The notes: a model not told the origin generated them from the letters alone. DNA of 19,162 bases from HRBIN16 sp049969495 (GCA_049969495.1 JBMFOT010000063.1:1-19162), one strand, 5' to 3'; positions 1-7,486 are shown, counted from the first letter of the stretch. Numbers and translations: made by a program.

Positions 1-1
1 C

Positions 2-160
2 CCAGATGTGGTGGTAGACCTGCAGGCAGTGCTGAACCAGGTGTATCAGCAGGGACGGTATGGCATCGTGTTGAACTATTCGGCAGAACCGCCCGCCGCA
101 CTCAGCGAGGAGGATAAAGCGTGGATGGATGGAGTACTGAAAGAGAAAGGACTGCGATAG
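2..160 (+). CDS. C-terminal end of a DUF4058-family protein (partial, cut by window edge)
   Basis: An open frame runs in from the left edge and stops at TAG 158-160, giving 52 residues with no start in the window. The fragment contains VVDLQAVLNQVYQQGRYG, then an NYSAEPP stretch, then LSEEDKAWMDGVLKEKGLR at the end. This order (DLQA..L, YD/G-type turn, xYxxxPxPxLSxEDxxWxxxLL) is what I recall for the tail of DUF4058 proteins, cytoplasmic proteins of unknown function common in cyanobacteria, Chloroflexota and Armatimonadota. The family assignment is from memory of the tail only. The next gene starts 94 bases downstream; the gap shows no clear terminator. Confidence 0.6.
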   Translation, partial: PDVVVDLQAVLNQVYQQGRYGIVLNYSAEPPAALSEEDKAWMDGVLKEKGLR

Positions 161-254
161 CCACCTCTCCACGCTCCTGCACCTTCGTGTGAAGTCTGCT
201 TCCTTTCCCTCGCACAAAGGGTAATCTCCCTCTGGTGACGAAATACAGTACTTG

Positions 255-1628
255 ATGTCAGATTCACTGCTCCCCAAAGAGATAACCGGCTGGGGGCGTT
301 ATCCGCGCGCCTTGTGTCACCTCTATCGCCCGGAGAGGGTGAAGGAGGTGGTTGTCACGCTTCAGCAGGAGGAACCCAACGGCTTCCTGCCACGCGGGCT
401 GGGGCGGGCATACGGCGATGCCGCGCTCAACAGCGAGGGTGGGGTCATCCTGATGGAACGCATTGACCGCTTCCTCGCCTTCAACGAGACAACCGGTGTG
501 GTGCGGTGCGAAGCGGGCGTGTCGCTGGCGGATATTATTGCGACCTTCCTGCCGCGCGGATGGTTCCTGCCTGTCACGCCCGGCACCAAGTTCTGTACCA
601 TTGGGGCGTGCGTCGCGTGCGACGTGCATGGCAAAAACCACCACCACGATGGCTCCATTGGCAATTTCGTGCGTTCGCTGACGCTGTTGCTACCTTCGGG
701 CGAGATAGTGCGCTGTTCGCGCACACAGAACCCCGAACTTTTCTTCGCCACCATCGGCGGGATGGGCTTGACAGGCATCACCTTGGAGGTGGAACTGCAG
801 CTGCGTCGGGTGGATACTGCGTGGATCGTGGTAGACTACGTGCGCACGCGTGACCTGGATGAGACCTTGCGCACCTTCCACGAGCGCGACGAGCATTATC
901 TCTACTCGGTGGCGTGGCTGGATTGCGTGGCGCAAGGCAAAGGCTTCGGCAGAGGAGTGCTGATGTTCGGCAAACACGCAGAGGTAGACCACCTGCCTGC
1001 CGCCAGACGCCAGAACCCGTTCACCATCCCACGCAAACGCGAGAAGACCGTGCCTGTAGACTTGCCCGGGTTCGTGCTGAATCCGCTCTCACTGAAGGCG
1101 TTCAACAGGGTATACTACGCCACCCACCCCAGCCGAGAGGGGGTACTGGTGGACTATCACACCTACTTCTACCCGCTGGACAGCATCCTGCAGTGGAACC
1201 GCGCCTATGGGAAACGCGGCTTTGTGCAGTGGCAGTGCGTGCTGCCGTACGAGAAAGGGATGGAGAACCTCACGCGCATTCTGGAGACCGCGCAACGCCG
1301 GCGTACCTTCCCCTTCCTGTCGGTGCTGAAGCGCATGGGTGAGGGCAGCGGAGGCATCCTCTCTTTCCCTATGCCAGGCTACACCATCGCGCTGGACTTT
1401 CCGGTACGTAACGGCTTGTTTGAGGTGTTGAACGAGATGGACAAAATCGTGATAGAGGCGGGCGGTAGGCTGTACCTGGCGAAGGACGCGCGGATGTCGG
1501 GGGAGACCTTCCATGCGACCTACCCGCAGCTGCCCCGGTGGCAGGAGGTCAAAGCGCAGGTAGACCCCAAGGGGCTACTGCAGTCCGACCTGGCGCGTCG
1601 CCTGCGTCTGATGGAGGAGGTAAGATGA
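255..1628 (+). CDS. FAD-dependent DprE1-like oxidase (decaprenylphosphoryl-ribose 2'-oxidase family)
   Basis: 457 residues, close to the 461 of mycobacterial DprE1. It likely oxidises the 2'-OH of a polyprenyl-phosphate-linked pentose (first half of a 2'-epimerisation) or a related sugar alcohol, using FAD. Seen: PRGLGRAYGDAALN (46-59) and HGKNHHHDGSIGNFVRS (125-141) match the VAO/PCMH FAD-binding blocks, and GGMGLTG (168-174) follows. The C-terminal block matches DprE1 closely, with LSFPMPGYTIALDFP (369-383), LYLAKDAR (407-414) and SDLARRLRLM at the end. The lysine equivalent to catalytic Lys418 is K410. The position of the benzothiazinone-reactive Cys387 is Ala379. ATG 255 is chosen; TTG 252 is an alternative, and the Shine-Dalgarno is weak for both. 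It overlaps the next gene by ATGA, so the two are probably translationally coupled. The exact substrate is inferred. Confidence 0.88.
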   Translation: MSDSLLPKEITGWGRYPRALCHLYRPERVKEVVVTLQQEEPNGFLPRGLGRAYGDAALNSEGGVILMERIDRFLAFNETTGVVRCEAGVSLADIIATFLPRGWFLPVTPGTKFCTIGACVACDVHGKNHHHDGSIGNFVRSLTLLLPSGEIVRCSRTQNPELFFATIGGMGLTGITLEVELQLRRVDTAWIVVDYVRTRDLDETLRTFHERDEHYLYSVAWLDCVAQGKGFGRGVLMFGKHAEVDHLPAARRQNPFTIPRKREKTVPVDLPGFVLNPLSLKAFNRVYYATHPSREGVLVDYHTYFYPLDSILQWNRAYGKRGFVQWQCVLPYEKGMENLTRILETAQRRRTFPFLSVLKRMGEGSGGILSFPMPGYTIALDFPVRNGLFEVLNEMDKIVIEAGGRLYLAKDARMSGETFHATYPQLPRWQEVKAQVDPKGLLQSDLARRLRLMEEVR

Positions 1629-2362
1629 GACGGGTGCTCATCGCAGGAGCGACGTCTCCACTGGCGCGATACATGGCGCACGAGTTCGCCCGACTGGGAG
1701 ATATGCTCTTCCTCGCCGCACGCGATAGGGATGAGCTGGAGCGCATCGCCAGCGACGTGCGCATCCGTTTCGGAGCAAGCGTGCACACAGGGCGTTTTGA
1801 CGCGGCAGCAGTTGAAGAGCATGAGGCGTTTCTGCAGGATGCCATCCGCACGCTGGGCGGGCTGGACGGTGTGGTGTGGGTAGCGGGCACGATGGACGGG
1901 CTGGAAGAGGCTTTTCGCAAACCGCGGGCGGTGCAAAAGTTGATTGATGTGAACTTCACCGGTGCCGCCTCGCTGCTGACGCTGGCAGCGTGCTACTTCG
2001 AAGAGCAGAGCAGGGGGTTCATTGCGGGCATCAGCTCCGTCGCAGGCGACAGGGGACGCGGGCAGAACTATCCCTACGGCGCGGCAAAAGGCGGTCTTTC
2101 CCTCTTCCTGCAGGGGCTGCGTAACCGCCTGAGCAAGCGGGGCGTGCAGGTCACTACCATCAAACCCGGATTCATCGATACGCGCATGACATGGGGCAGG
2201 GACAAGTTGCCCTTCCTCGCCCCTCCTCAGCGTGTGGCACGGGAGAGCGTGCAGGCGATATTGGAGGGAAAGGACATCGCCTACGTTCCCGCCATCTGGT
2301 GGCTGGTGATGCTGGTGATTCGTTCGATACCGGAAAAGGTGTTTAAGAGAATGAGTATCTGA
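1625..2362 (+). CDS. Short-chain dehydrogenase, DprE2-like (2-keto-pentose reductase)
   Basis: 245 residues. ATG 1625 sits in the ATGA overlap with the preceding DprE1-like gene and has GGAGG just upstream, so longer frames that begin inside that gene were rejected. Seen: N-terminal nucleotide-binding stretch VLIAGATSPLAR (4-15), a non-canonical TGxxxGxG as in DprE2-type SDRs; VAGT at 86-89; catalytic Ser138, Tyr151 and Lys155 in SSVAGDRGRGQNYPYGAAK; and KPGFIDTRM (180-188). The C-terminus (about 219-243) is hydrophobic with flanking lysines, typical of the membrane-leaning tail of DprE2-like proteins. Role by family and context: NAD(P)H reduction of the keto intermediate made by the neighbouring oxidase, completing ribose-to-arabinose epimerisation on a lipid carrier. 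A general SDR of other specificity cannot be excluded. Confidence 0.85.
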   Translation: MRRVLIAGATSPLARYMAHEFARLGDMLFLAARDRDELERIASDVRIRFGASVHTGRFDAAAVEEHEAFLQDAIRTLGGLDGVVWVAGTMDGLEEAFRKPRAVQKLIDVNFTGAASLLTLAACYFEEQSRGFIAGISSVAGDRGRGQNYPYGAAKGGLSLFLQGLRNRLSKRGVQVTTIKPGFIDTRMTWGRDKLPFLAPPQRVARESVQAILEGKDIAYVPAIWWLVMLVIRSIPEKVFKRMSI

Positions 2363-2375
2363 GCACAACGATTGA

Positions 2376-2388
2376 GCAGTTCTACTGC
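2376..2388. terminator. Small hairpin between convergent genes
   Basis: GCAGT-TCT-ACTGC forms a perfect 5-bp stem with a 3-nt loop in the 37-bp gap between the convergent SDR and methyltransferase genes. There is no T-run on either strand, so a terminator role is only positional. Confidence 0.2.
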
Positions 2389-2399
2389 CTTAGCCTTCA

Positions 2400-3770
2400 T
2401 CAGTCTCCACCCGTGAAAAGCTGAAGTGGGCGTGCGCGCCAATGCGAATCCTGTACAAAAGAGACCGCACTTGCAGGCAACGGTATCCGCTCTAACATTG
2501 CTTTCGTCAGGTGCGGAGTAAAGTCGCGATATAGCTTTTGCAAATACAGTTGCACTTGCTCGCTGTTCAGGTAGCATTCCAACGAAGCCCAGTTGACCAG
2601 AACGCCTTGGCGAGGTACAAGATGATACTCCTCTCTCCAAGGATAACAACGCCAATCTACCGCACAGACCACTCGCGTGCCCTTGGTGTGTCCCACTACC
2701 AAATGTGGCACAACATAGAACGGACGCAGCTTCGCTGCCTCTTCCTGACGCATCCACCAACCGCTGTAGCAGACTTCATAGTCAATTCGTCCTGTCGAGA
2801 GGTTCCTGCCGGTTAGCACAGGTACACACCCTGCGCTTGGCTCGAAGCGGATCAGACCGCTCTTGCGAAACTCAGGACTGCGAGCGGCGAAATAAATATG
2901 GAACAATTTTCCTAATGGTATTCCCGAACGCTCGAACGTACGCCATTCTTCAGTTTCAAAGCGGATCAGACCTCCAGCGTAGTCGGGATTGACTAAAGCA
3001 GGTTGGGCGTACAGTTCGTCTACGGGACCCTGCATTTGCCACTCACCGTTCGCCATATCGTACAACTTCAAACCATGCTCCCCTAACGTAAAGCGCAGCA
3101 CCACTGCGGATACATTTACCTTTGGAAACACCCTGCCCACGTAGAACACTTCTATGCCCCCGCGCTCCGCAAGGAACGCACGTAGCAGGGTGAAGTCGTC
3201 CAAGACCAACCAAGTAGTCGGTACAATAAACACCAGCTTGCCGCGAGGCTTGAGCAATCGGACAGCCTTTTCAATGAATGCGCCGTAGAGGTTGTATTTA
3301 CCCTTCCAAGTGCTTGTTTGCCGTTTGTATGCAGCTTTGCGAGTTTTGAGCAAGTGTATAGGATAGTGTGAGGCGTCTCCGACAATTCCGTAAGGGGGAT
3401 TGCCAAGAATGATGTCGAAACGCTCGGACGTATCCCAAAGCAAAAAGTCTGCGTGCACCAACTGAACCTTACGAGGAATCGTCTGCGCCGCCACTTTCAG
3501 CGCCTGGGCATTTATCTCCACACCCACCAGGCAATGGGCTGTTCCGTAAGTGTTCGCAAACGTTGTGAGGAATCGCGCATCTCCGCAGGCAGGCTCAAGC
3601 ACACTGCAGTTCGGACGAGTCGGCGCCGCAAGATGTACCATAAACTCTACTACTTCCTTAGGGGTCGTAACATACCCTAATGACCGATGCAGTTCGTCTT
3701 CGGCAAGGTCAGTGCTATTGCTGCTTCTCTCGTGTATGAGCGATAACTGCGCCTCAGGATTGTTCAACAT
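2400..3770 (-). CDS. M.TaqI-like N6-adenine DNA methyltransferase (predicted TCGA), no restriction partner in the window
   Basis: 456 residues versus about 421 for M.TaqI. It transfers methyl from SAM to adenine N6 in duplex DNA. Seen: motif X region YVTTPKEVVEFMV (33-45), motif I LEPACGDARF (58-67), ADFLLW (107-112), and catalytic motif IV NPPY (124-127) followed by GIVGDASHYPIH. The target-recognition half also matches M.TaqI as I remember it, including FAARSPEF, PVLTGRNL, VVGHTKGTRVV, YPWREEYHLVP and LYRDFTPHLT. TCGA specificity is therefore likely but not proved. The start ATG 3770 has GGGAG upstream. It lies 35 bases after ribokinase on the same strand. Base composition is lower in GC (about 50-52% in two hand-counted lines, against about 67% in a ribokinase line), consistent with acquisition. 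No endonuclease ORF adjoins it, so it is an orphan or a remnant of a restriction-modification pair. Confidence 0.93.
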   Translation of the reverse strand: MLNNPEAQLSLIHERSSNSTDLAEDELHRSLGYVTTPKEVVEFMVHLAAPTRPNCSVLEPACGDARFLTTFANTYGTAHCLVGVEINAQALKVAAQTIPRKVQLVHADFLLWDTSERFDIILGNPPYGIVGDASHYPIHLLKTRKAAYKRQTSTWKGKYNLYGAFIEKAVRLLKPRGKLVFIVPTTWLVLDDFTLLRAFLAERGGIEVFYVGRVFPKVNVSAVVLRFTLGEHGLKLYDMANGEWQMQGPVDELYAQPALVNPDYAGGLIRFETEEWRTFERSGIPLGKLFHIYFAARSPEFRKSGLIRFEPSAGCVPVLTGRNLSTGRIDYEVCYSGWWMRQEEAAKLRPFYVVPHLVVGHTKGTRVVCAVDWRCYPWREEYHLVPRQGVLVNWASLECYLNSEQVQLYLQKLYRDFTPHLTKAMLERIPLPASAVSFVQDSHWRARPLQLFTGGD

Positions 3771-3805
3771 TATTTATCTCCCACTTACTATTACACTGCT
3801 TCTGC

Positions 3806-4729
3806 TCAGATATGAGGCTGGTGAGAAAAGTCGTCCACCTCCGCACGGTAGGGCAACGAGGGCTGTGCTCCCAGGCGGGTGACCGATAGTGCAGCCACGC
3901 GCTGTGCGAACTGCACCGCCGATTCCACGCTCCTGCCCTCGGCGAGGGCAACTGCCAGCGCGCCGGCGAAAGCGTCTCCTGCCGCCGTAGTGTCTACTGC
4001 CTGCACCGGATACGCGGGCATCCGCTGTGTGCCGGAATCGCTTTGCAGCAGCACTCCCTCCCCACCCAGCGTGATGATGACCACCGGCACGCCCAGCGCA
4101 CGCAAGGTTTGCCCCAGCGATTCCGGTGAGGCATAAGCAGGCGCGTTACAGATGCTCTGAGCCTCTGTCTCGTTGGGCGTCAGGATGTCCACATTCCTTA
4201 ACAATTCGGCAGGTAACGGCTGTCGTGGGGCAGGAGCAGGGTTCAGTATCATCCGCTTGCCGTGCTTGTGCGCCAGTTCGGCGGTTCGGGTAACCGTAGG
4301 GATTGGCACCTCCAGCTGCGCCAGCACCACATCCGCCCGGGCGATTTCCTCCTCGGCGCGTTCTACGTCCCCGGGGGTCAATCGCATGTTCGCTCCCGGC
4401 GCCACCACGATGGCGTTCTGTCCGTCCGCATCCACTGCAATCAACGCTACACCAGAAGGGGTTTCCTCATCGCGCACGATGAAACGACAGTCAATGCCTT
4501 CTCGTTGGTAGCCTTCCAGATTGTGGTCGCCGAAGAGGTCATTGCCCACGCGAGCCACAAAGGTGACGTGAGCGCCGAGGCGCGCTGCTGCTACCGCCTG
4601 ATTCGCTCCTTTCCCACCGGGAACCATCACAAACTGCGAACCCACAATGGTCTCGCCGGGTCTGGGGATACGTGGTGCGCGCACCACCATATCCATGTTT
4701 GCACTGCCTACCACTACCACTCGTGCCAT
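3806..4729 (-). CDS. rbsK: Ribokinase (PfkB family)
   Basis: 307 residues, normal length for ribokinase. It phosphorylates D-ribose at O5 with ATP in the cytoplasm, feeding the pentose phosphate pathway and nucleotide synthesis. Seen: GSANMDMVVR at the N-terminus, PfkB signature 1 GGKGANQA (38-45), NETE (186-189) for Mg/phosphate binding, and signature 2 DTTAAGDAF (246-254) with catalytic base Asp252. Start ATG 4729 has AGGAGG at 9 bases. It sits 83 bases behind the glycosylase gene and 35 bases ahead of the methyltransferase, all on the same strand, so it may share their transcript. No ribose ABC transporter is nearby. Another PfkB sugar kinase specificity is possible, but the motif set is the ribokinase one. 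Confidence 0.9.
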   Translation of the reverse strand: MARVVVVGSANMDMVVRAPRIPRPGETIVGSQFVMVPGGKGANQAVAAARLGAHVTFVARVGNDLFGDHNLEGYQREGIDCRFIVRDEETPSGVALIAVDADGQNAIVVAPGANMRLTPGDVERAEEEIARADVVLAQLEVPIPTVTRTAELAHKHGKRMILNPAPAPRQPLPAELLRNVDILTPNETEAQSICNAPAYASPESLGQTLRALGVPVVIITLGGEGVLLQSDSGTQRMPAYPVQAVDTTAAGDAFAGALAVALAEGRSVESAVQFAQRVAALSVTRLGAQPSLPYRAEVDDFSHQPHI

Positions 4730-4812
4730 GCGCTAACGCCTCCTGCGACATCGTGTTACAAGAAGGGTTCGTGGAGAGAAGGCTTTTCTCCTATCGGAAT
4801 CATGCACAGGCC

Positions 4813-5697
4813 TCATACTCTGTGCCGGAACGCTGACAACTCCGCTGCGAACAGCACGTTATGCGCCCAGCCGGCATACGCGCCAAACCGCGCACGGAAG
4901 AAATCGCCCACTTGCCGGTATACCTTTTCGGTGAGACTGCGCCCTTGTAGTTCGGAAAGATAATCGCGCCGGGCGATTTGCCACACATGCGTGTCCACCG
5001 GTATCGCCTGCGGCTTGTCCAGTGAGAAGAGGCATACACAGTCGGCAATCTTATGACCGACGCCGGGCAGGGTGGTCAGGGCATGGTGTGCTTCTTCGTA
5101 AGGCACGTCGCGCAAGCGGTATAGCCAATCTTCTCCCCGGTCGCTCAGTTCGCGTGCTGCCCGCACCACCAGCCGCGCCCGATATCCGAAGCCAAGCGCA
5201 AACAGTTCCTGTTCAGACGCGCTCGCCAGTGCAGATACGGTGGGGAAACGATGATAGGTGATGCCGTCCACCTCCACCAGTTTCTCGCCGTAGCGTCGGC
5301 AGAGAGCATCGATCATGCGCGTGATGCGCGGGATGTTGTTCGCACTGGAGCAGAGGAAGCTGAAAAGACACTCCACCGGGTCGGTACGCAACACACGCAA
5401 GCCGGGAAACGCAGCAGCAACTCTGGCGAATCTCGCATCCGCTTCGCACCATCGCCGATACAGCGGGGCGAGGGGGATATGCAGTTGGAAATAGTCGCGG
5501 AGTAGGGGGGCAATGTCATCGTCCGGGATGGAACGATAGAGAACATCCTCCGCGCCCTGACGTAAGATAACCACATGGGAGCCGAGCACCCCCCGCCACT
5601 CGTTTTCGGCAACCGGTTTCCAGCGAAACGACTGCCCACAAACCAGGGCCACGTCACACCGCAGCTCTTCCGGCGGCACTTCCAGTGAACGCCACAT
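4813..5697 (-). CDS. ogg: 8-oxoguanine DNA glycosylase/AP lyase, OGG1 type
   Basis: 294 residues. It removes 8-oxoguanine opposite C and nicks the abasic site (base excision repair). Seen: GQSFRW (21-26) and the damage-recognition block SSANNIPRI (117-125), like OGG1 SSNNNIARI; TYHRFP (147-152); GFGYRAR (169-175); helix-hairpin-helix LPGVGHKIADC (210-220) with catalytic Lys216; and IPVDTHVW (232-239) with Asp235. The C-terminal AYAGWAHNVLF also matches human OGG1. The protein is thus OGG1-family rather than MutM or archaeal AGOG. ATG 5697 overlaps the rex stop as TGATG; GTG 5700 is the alternative start (GTGA overlap). Either way it is coupled to rex translation, since no separate Shine-Dalgarno is evident. 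Confidence 0.93.
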   Translation of the reverse strand: MWRSLEVPPEELRCDVALVCGQSFRWKPVAENEWRGVLGSHVVILRQGAEDVLYRSIPDDDIAPLLRDYFQLHIPLAPLYRRWCEADARFARVAAAFPGLRVLRTDPVECLFSFLCSSANNIPRITRMIDALCRRYGEKLVEVDGITYHRFPTVSALASASEQELFALGFGYRARLVVRAARELSDRGEDWLYRLRDVPYEEAHHALTTLPGVGHKIADCVCLFSLDKPQAIPVDTHVWQIARRDYLSELQGRSLTEKVYRQVGDFFRARFGAYAGWAHNVLFAAELSAFRHRV

Positions 5698-6392
5698 CAC
5701 ACGCCGTCAATCTGGTGCGCAGGAGAAACGCCCCCGTGCTCTTCTTCGTGCTCCAGGTGGTAGGAAAGCACCGCCAGCTCTTGCAGGAAAGAAACGTTGC
5801 GCACCACCACATGAGGCGGAACCCGCAGGATGGTAGGCGCAAAGTTGAGGATAGCGGTCACCCCGGCATCCACCAGTCTATCCGCCACCTCCTGTGCCGC
5901 GCTGGCGGGTACCGCGATAATGCCGATACGAGCGCGAATCCGCTCGTTGACCTCTTTCAAACGGTTCACGTCCAGTATCTCGTGGTCCCACAGCATCCTG
6001 CCGATTTTGGCGTAGTTGTTGTCGAAGACGGCGGCGATGGTGAACTTGTGTTCGCGCAGACCGGGGTAGCCTACCAGTGCGGAACCGAGGTTGCCTGCGC
6101 CCACCAGCAACATCGGCTGTTCACGATGGATTTTGAGGATTCGGGCAATGCGTCGGTGCAGGTCACTTACCTTGTAACCAACGCCCGGCTTACCGAACTC
6201 GCCAAAATAGGACAGGTCTTTACGAAACTGCGCGGCGTTGATGCCGGTCTGCTCTTCGATGTCTGCGGAAGAGATGGTGTGTACCTTTGCTGCCTCGAGA
6301 TCGCTGAGCAACCGCAGATAGGTTGCCATACGTTCGAGCGTCGGGATGGGTACTCGATTATTGCCGGTTTCTGTCTGCCTGCGATGTGTCAT
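5697..6392 (-). CDS. rex: Redox-sensing transcriptional repressor Rex
   Basis: 231 residues, slightly longer than typical Rex (about 210). Rex dimers bind operators when NADH is low and release them as NADH rises, controlling respiration and fermentation genes. Seen: N-terminal winged helix with PIPTLERMATYLRLL (15-29) and the recognition region QFRKDLSYFGEFGKPGVGY (55-73), then the Rossmann NAD(H) site LLVGAGNLGSAL (95-106) and FDNNYAKIG. The last 16 or so residues (HEEEHGGVSPAHQIDGV region) are an extra acidic tail. The start ATG 6392 lies just before the conserved winged-helix sequence; GGAG is immediately upstream, too close for ideal spacing. The gene overlaps the OGG1-type glycosylase downstream. 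A promoter with an inverted repeat lies upstream, consistent with autoregulation. Confidence 0.95.
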   Translation of the reverse strand: MTHRRQTETGNNRVPIPTLERMATYLRLLSDLEAAKVHTISSADIEEQTGINAAQFRKDLSYFGEFGKPGVGYKVSDLHRRIARILKIHREQPMLLVGAGNLGSALVGYPGLREHKFTIAAVFDNNYAKIGRMLWDHEILDVNRLKEVNERIRARIGIIAVPASAAQEVADRLVDAGVTAILNFAPTILRVPPHVVVRNVSFLQELAVLSYHLEHEEEHGGVSPAHQIDGV

Positions 6393-6452
6393 TCTCCGAA
6401 TAACGCCTTTCCGAGAGTATGTTCTTCATGAAGTATAGCATAACTAAGCAAG

Positions 6453-6482
6453 ATTATACCCTGCTTGAGAAAAAAGGGTCAA
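6453..6482 (-). promoter_or_regulatory. Sigma-70-type promoter of rex
   Basis: On the minus strand TTGACC (6482-6477) is separated by 18 nt from a perfect TATAAT (6458-6453). The predicted transcript begins near 6446, giving a leader of about 54 nt before rex. This is the strongest promoter-like match in the window. Confidence 0.72.
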
Positions 6483-6485
6483 GCA
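6462..6485. promoter_or_regulatory. Inverted repeat overlapping the rex promoter (candidate operator)
   Basis: Perfect 7-bp inverted repeat TGCTTGA-N10-TCAAGCA. One arm contains most of the -35 element and the other lies in the spacer. It resembles the layout of Rex operators (dyad with TGTGA/TCACA arms) but not their consensus sequence or spacing, so the binding factor is uncertain. Confidence 0.5.
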
Positions 6486-6496
6486 CCGCAAACCTG

Positions 6497-6570
6497 ACCT
6501 CCCCGTGGACGGGAGAGGAAAAAGGCTTCCTCCCCGCAAGCGGGGAGGGTTGGGGTGGGGGCTAAACCGG
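6497..6570 (+). repeat. GC-rich intergenic hairpin repeat, copy 1
   Basis: The segment contains a near-palindrome CTCCCCGT...ACGGGAGAG, a GAGGAAAAAGGCT linker, the perfect 9-bp hairpin CCTCCCCGC-AA-GCGGGGAGG (6529-6548), then GGTTGGGGTGGGGGCTAAAC. The same order of blocks, inverted, is found at 12207-12285. It lies in the 262-bp gap between rex and the esterase and contains no ORF of merit. Confidence 0.85.
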
Positions 6571-6615
6571 CTCACCGGGAGGTTCTCCCTCCGGAATAGT
6601 GAAGAAGCAGTCGCC

Positions 6616-6632
6616 CTACCATGAAATGGTAG
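6616..6632 (-). terminator. Hairpin downstream of the esterase gene
   Basis: Perfect CTACCAT-3 nt-ATGGTAG stem, extendable by a CAGTC/GACTG pairing outside a small bulge. It begins 23 bases past the esterase stop. There is no U-tract, so this may be a 3'-end processing or stability hairpin rather than an intrinsic terminator. Confidence 0.4.
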
Positions 6633-6654
6633 ACTGTGGTAACAATAAACCTCT

Positions 6655-7365
6655 TTACGGTTTTCTTTGCTCCAGCAACCATTTGATGACCTCCGCGCTG
6701 CTATAGGCGGGATCCCAGGAGTTGTGTCCGATACCGGGCAGCTCGGTATACTTCACCAGAGTGGACCCCGCCTTCTTCAGCGCGTCCACCATTTCGCGCG
6801 AGAAAGAGGGCGGCACGACCGAATCGGCGTCACCGTGAAACACCCATATCGGTGTGTTTTTAAGCTTCTCCGCATCGGCAGGGTTGCCCCGTCCGCAAAT
6901 AGGGATGACCGCGGCGAATGTATCGGGGTACTTCGCGGCAAGCTCCCAACTGCCAAAACCGCCCATCGATAAGCCGGTAAGGTACACTCGCTTCGGGTCG
7001 CACGAGAACTCTTTCATGGTTTGCTGAAGGCACTGGTAAGCCGCTTCCAGCTCCTCGCCGCGCCACCATCTGTCGGCGGGGCACTGTGGCATGACTACGA
7101 TGCAGGGAAACCGCTCCGGGTAAGAGCGTATCGCCGAGCCGATGCCCACCTGCGTTTGCTTTAAGCCATCGTTGCCGCGCTCACCCGCTCCGTGTAAGAA
7201 GAGGATCACGGGATACTTTTTCGAGGGCGTGTAGTCGCGCGGTAGGTAGACTACGTAAGGCATGGTGAGGTTGTCCCTGCTATACGTCCTGTTCAAGAAA
7301 CCGGTCTCTATCGGCTTATCTGCCTGTGTGGTTACAGCAGCCAGTAAAAACATCGTCAGCCACAT
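6655..7365 (-). CDS. Secreted alpha/beta-hydrolase (esterase / prolyl-oligopeptidase-like)
   Basis: 236 residues. Seen: N-terminal hydrophobic segment MWLTMFLLAAVTTQA acting as a short signal peptide (cleavage probably near 15), then a compact alpha/beta-hydrolase. LFLHGAGERGNDG (56-67) provides the oxyanion region, GLSMGG (131-136) the nucleophile elbow with Ser133, HGDADSVVP (177-185) the acid Asp181, and GIGHNSW (211-217) the base His214. This pattern fits the phospholipase/carboxylesterase-like hydrolases often annotated as predicted peptidases or feruloyl/acetyl-xylan esterases. It probably acts outside the cytoplasm on an ester, possibly a plant-polysaccharide side group; the substrate is inferred. 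The start ATG 7365 has AGGAGG 6 bases upstream. It is divergent from the NIL/ROK pair. Confidence 0.85.
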   Translation of the reverse strand: MWLTMFLLAAVTTQADKPIETGFLNRTYSRDNLTMPYVVYLPRDYTPSKKYPVILFLHGAGERGNDGLKQTQVGIGSAIRSYPERFPCIVVMPQCPADRWWRGEELEAAYQCLQQTMKEFSCDPKRVYLTGLSMGGFGSWELAAKYPDTFAAVIPICGRGNPADAEKLKNTPIWVFHGDADSVVPPSFSREMVDALKKAGSTLVKYTELPGIGHNSWDPAYSSAEVIKWLLEQRKP

Positions 7366-7486
7366 GGTTCCCTCCTGTTGCCGTTTTCATGAAGATTCAC
7401 GCTCGTGCGCGGAGTATCCTGTAAAACATCGACGGTTCCATTACACGGCAGGAGTCGGCCCAGCAAGGGCAGAAATGATGCAGAGG

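Noticed and set aside
1520..2368. 282-codon minus-strand ORF
   Set aside because: Lies opposite the SDR gene, whose catalytic residues are evident on the plus strand.
2363..4812. TaqI-like endonuclease gene next to the methyltransferase
   Set aside because: The flanks are a 37-bp gap with the SDR gene and the ribokinase gene; no other ORF of adequate size or non-shadow character is present.
5685..6431. 248-codon plus-strand ORF across rex
   Set aside because: Antisense of a clear Rex protein; no recognisable domain of its own.
6453..6485. Canonical Rex box in the rex promoter
   Set aside because: The dyad arms are TGCTTGA/TCAAGCA with a 10-nt spacer, not the usual TTGTGA/TCACAA type; kept only as a candidate operator.
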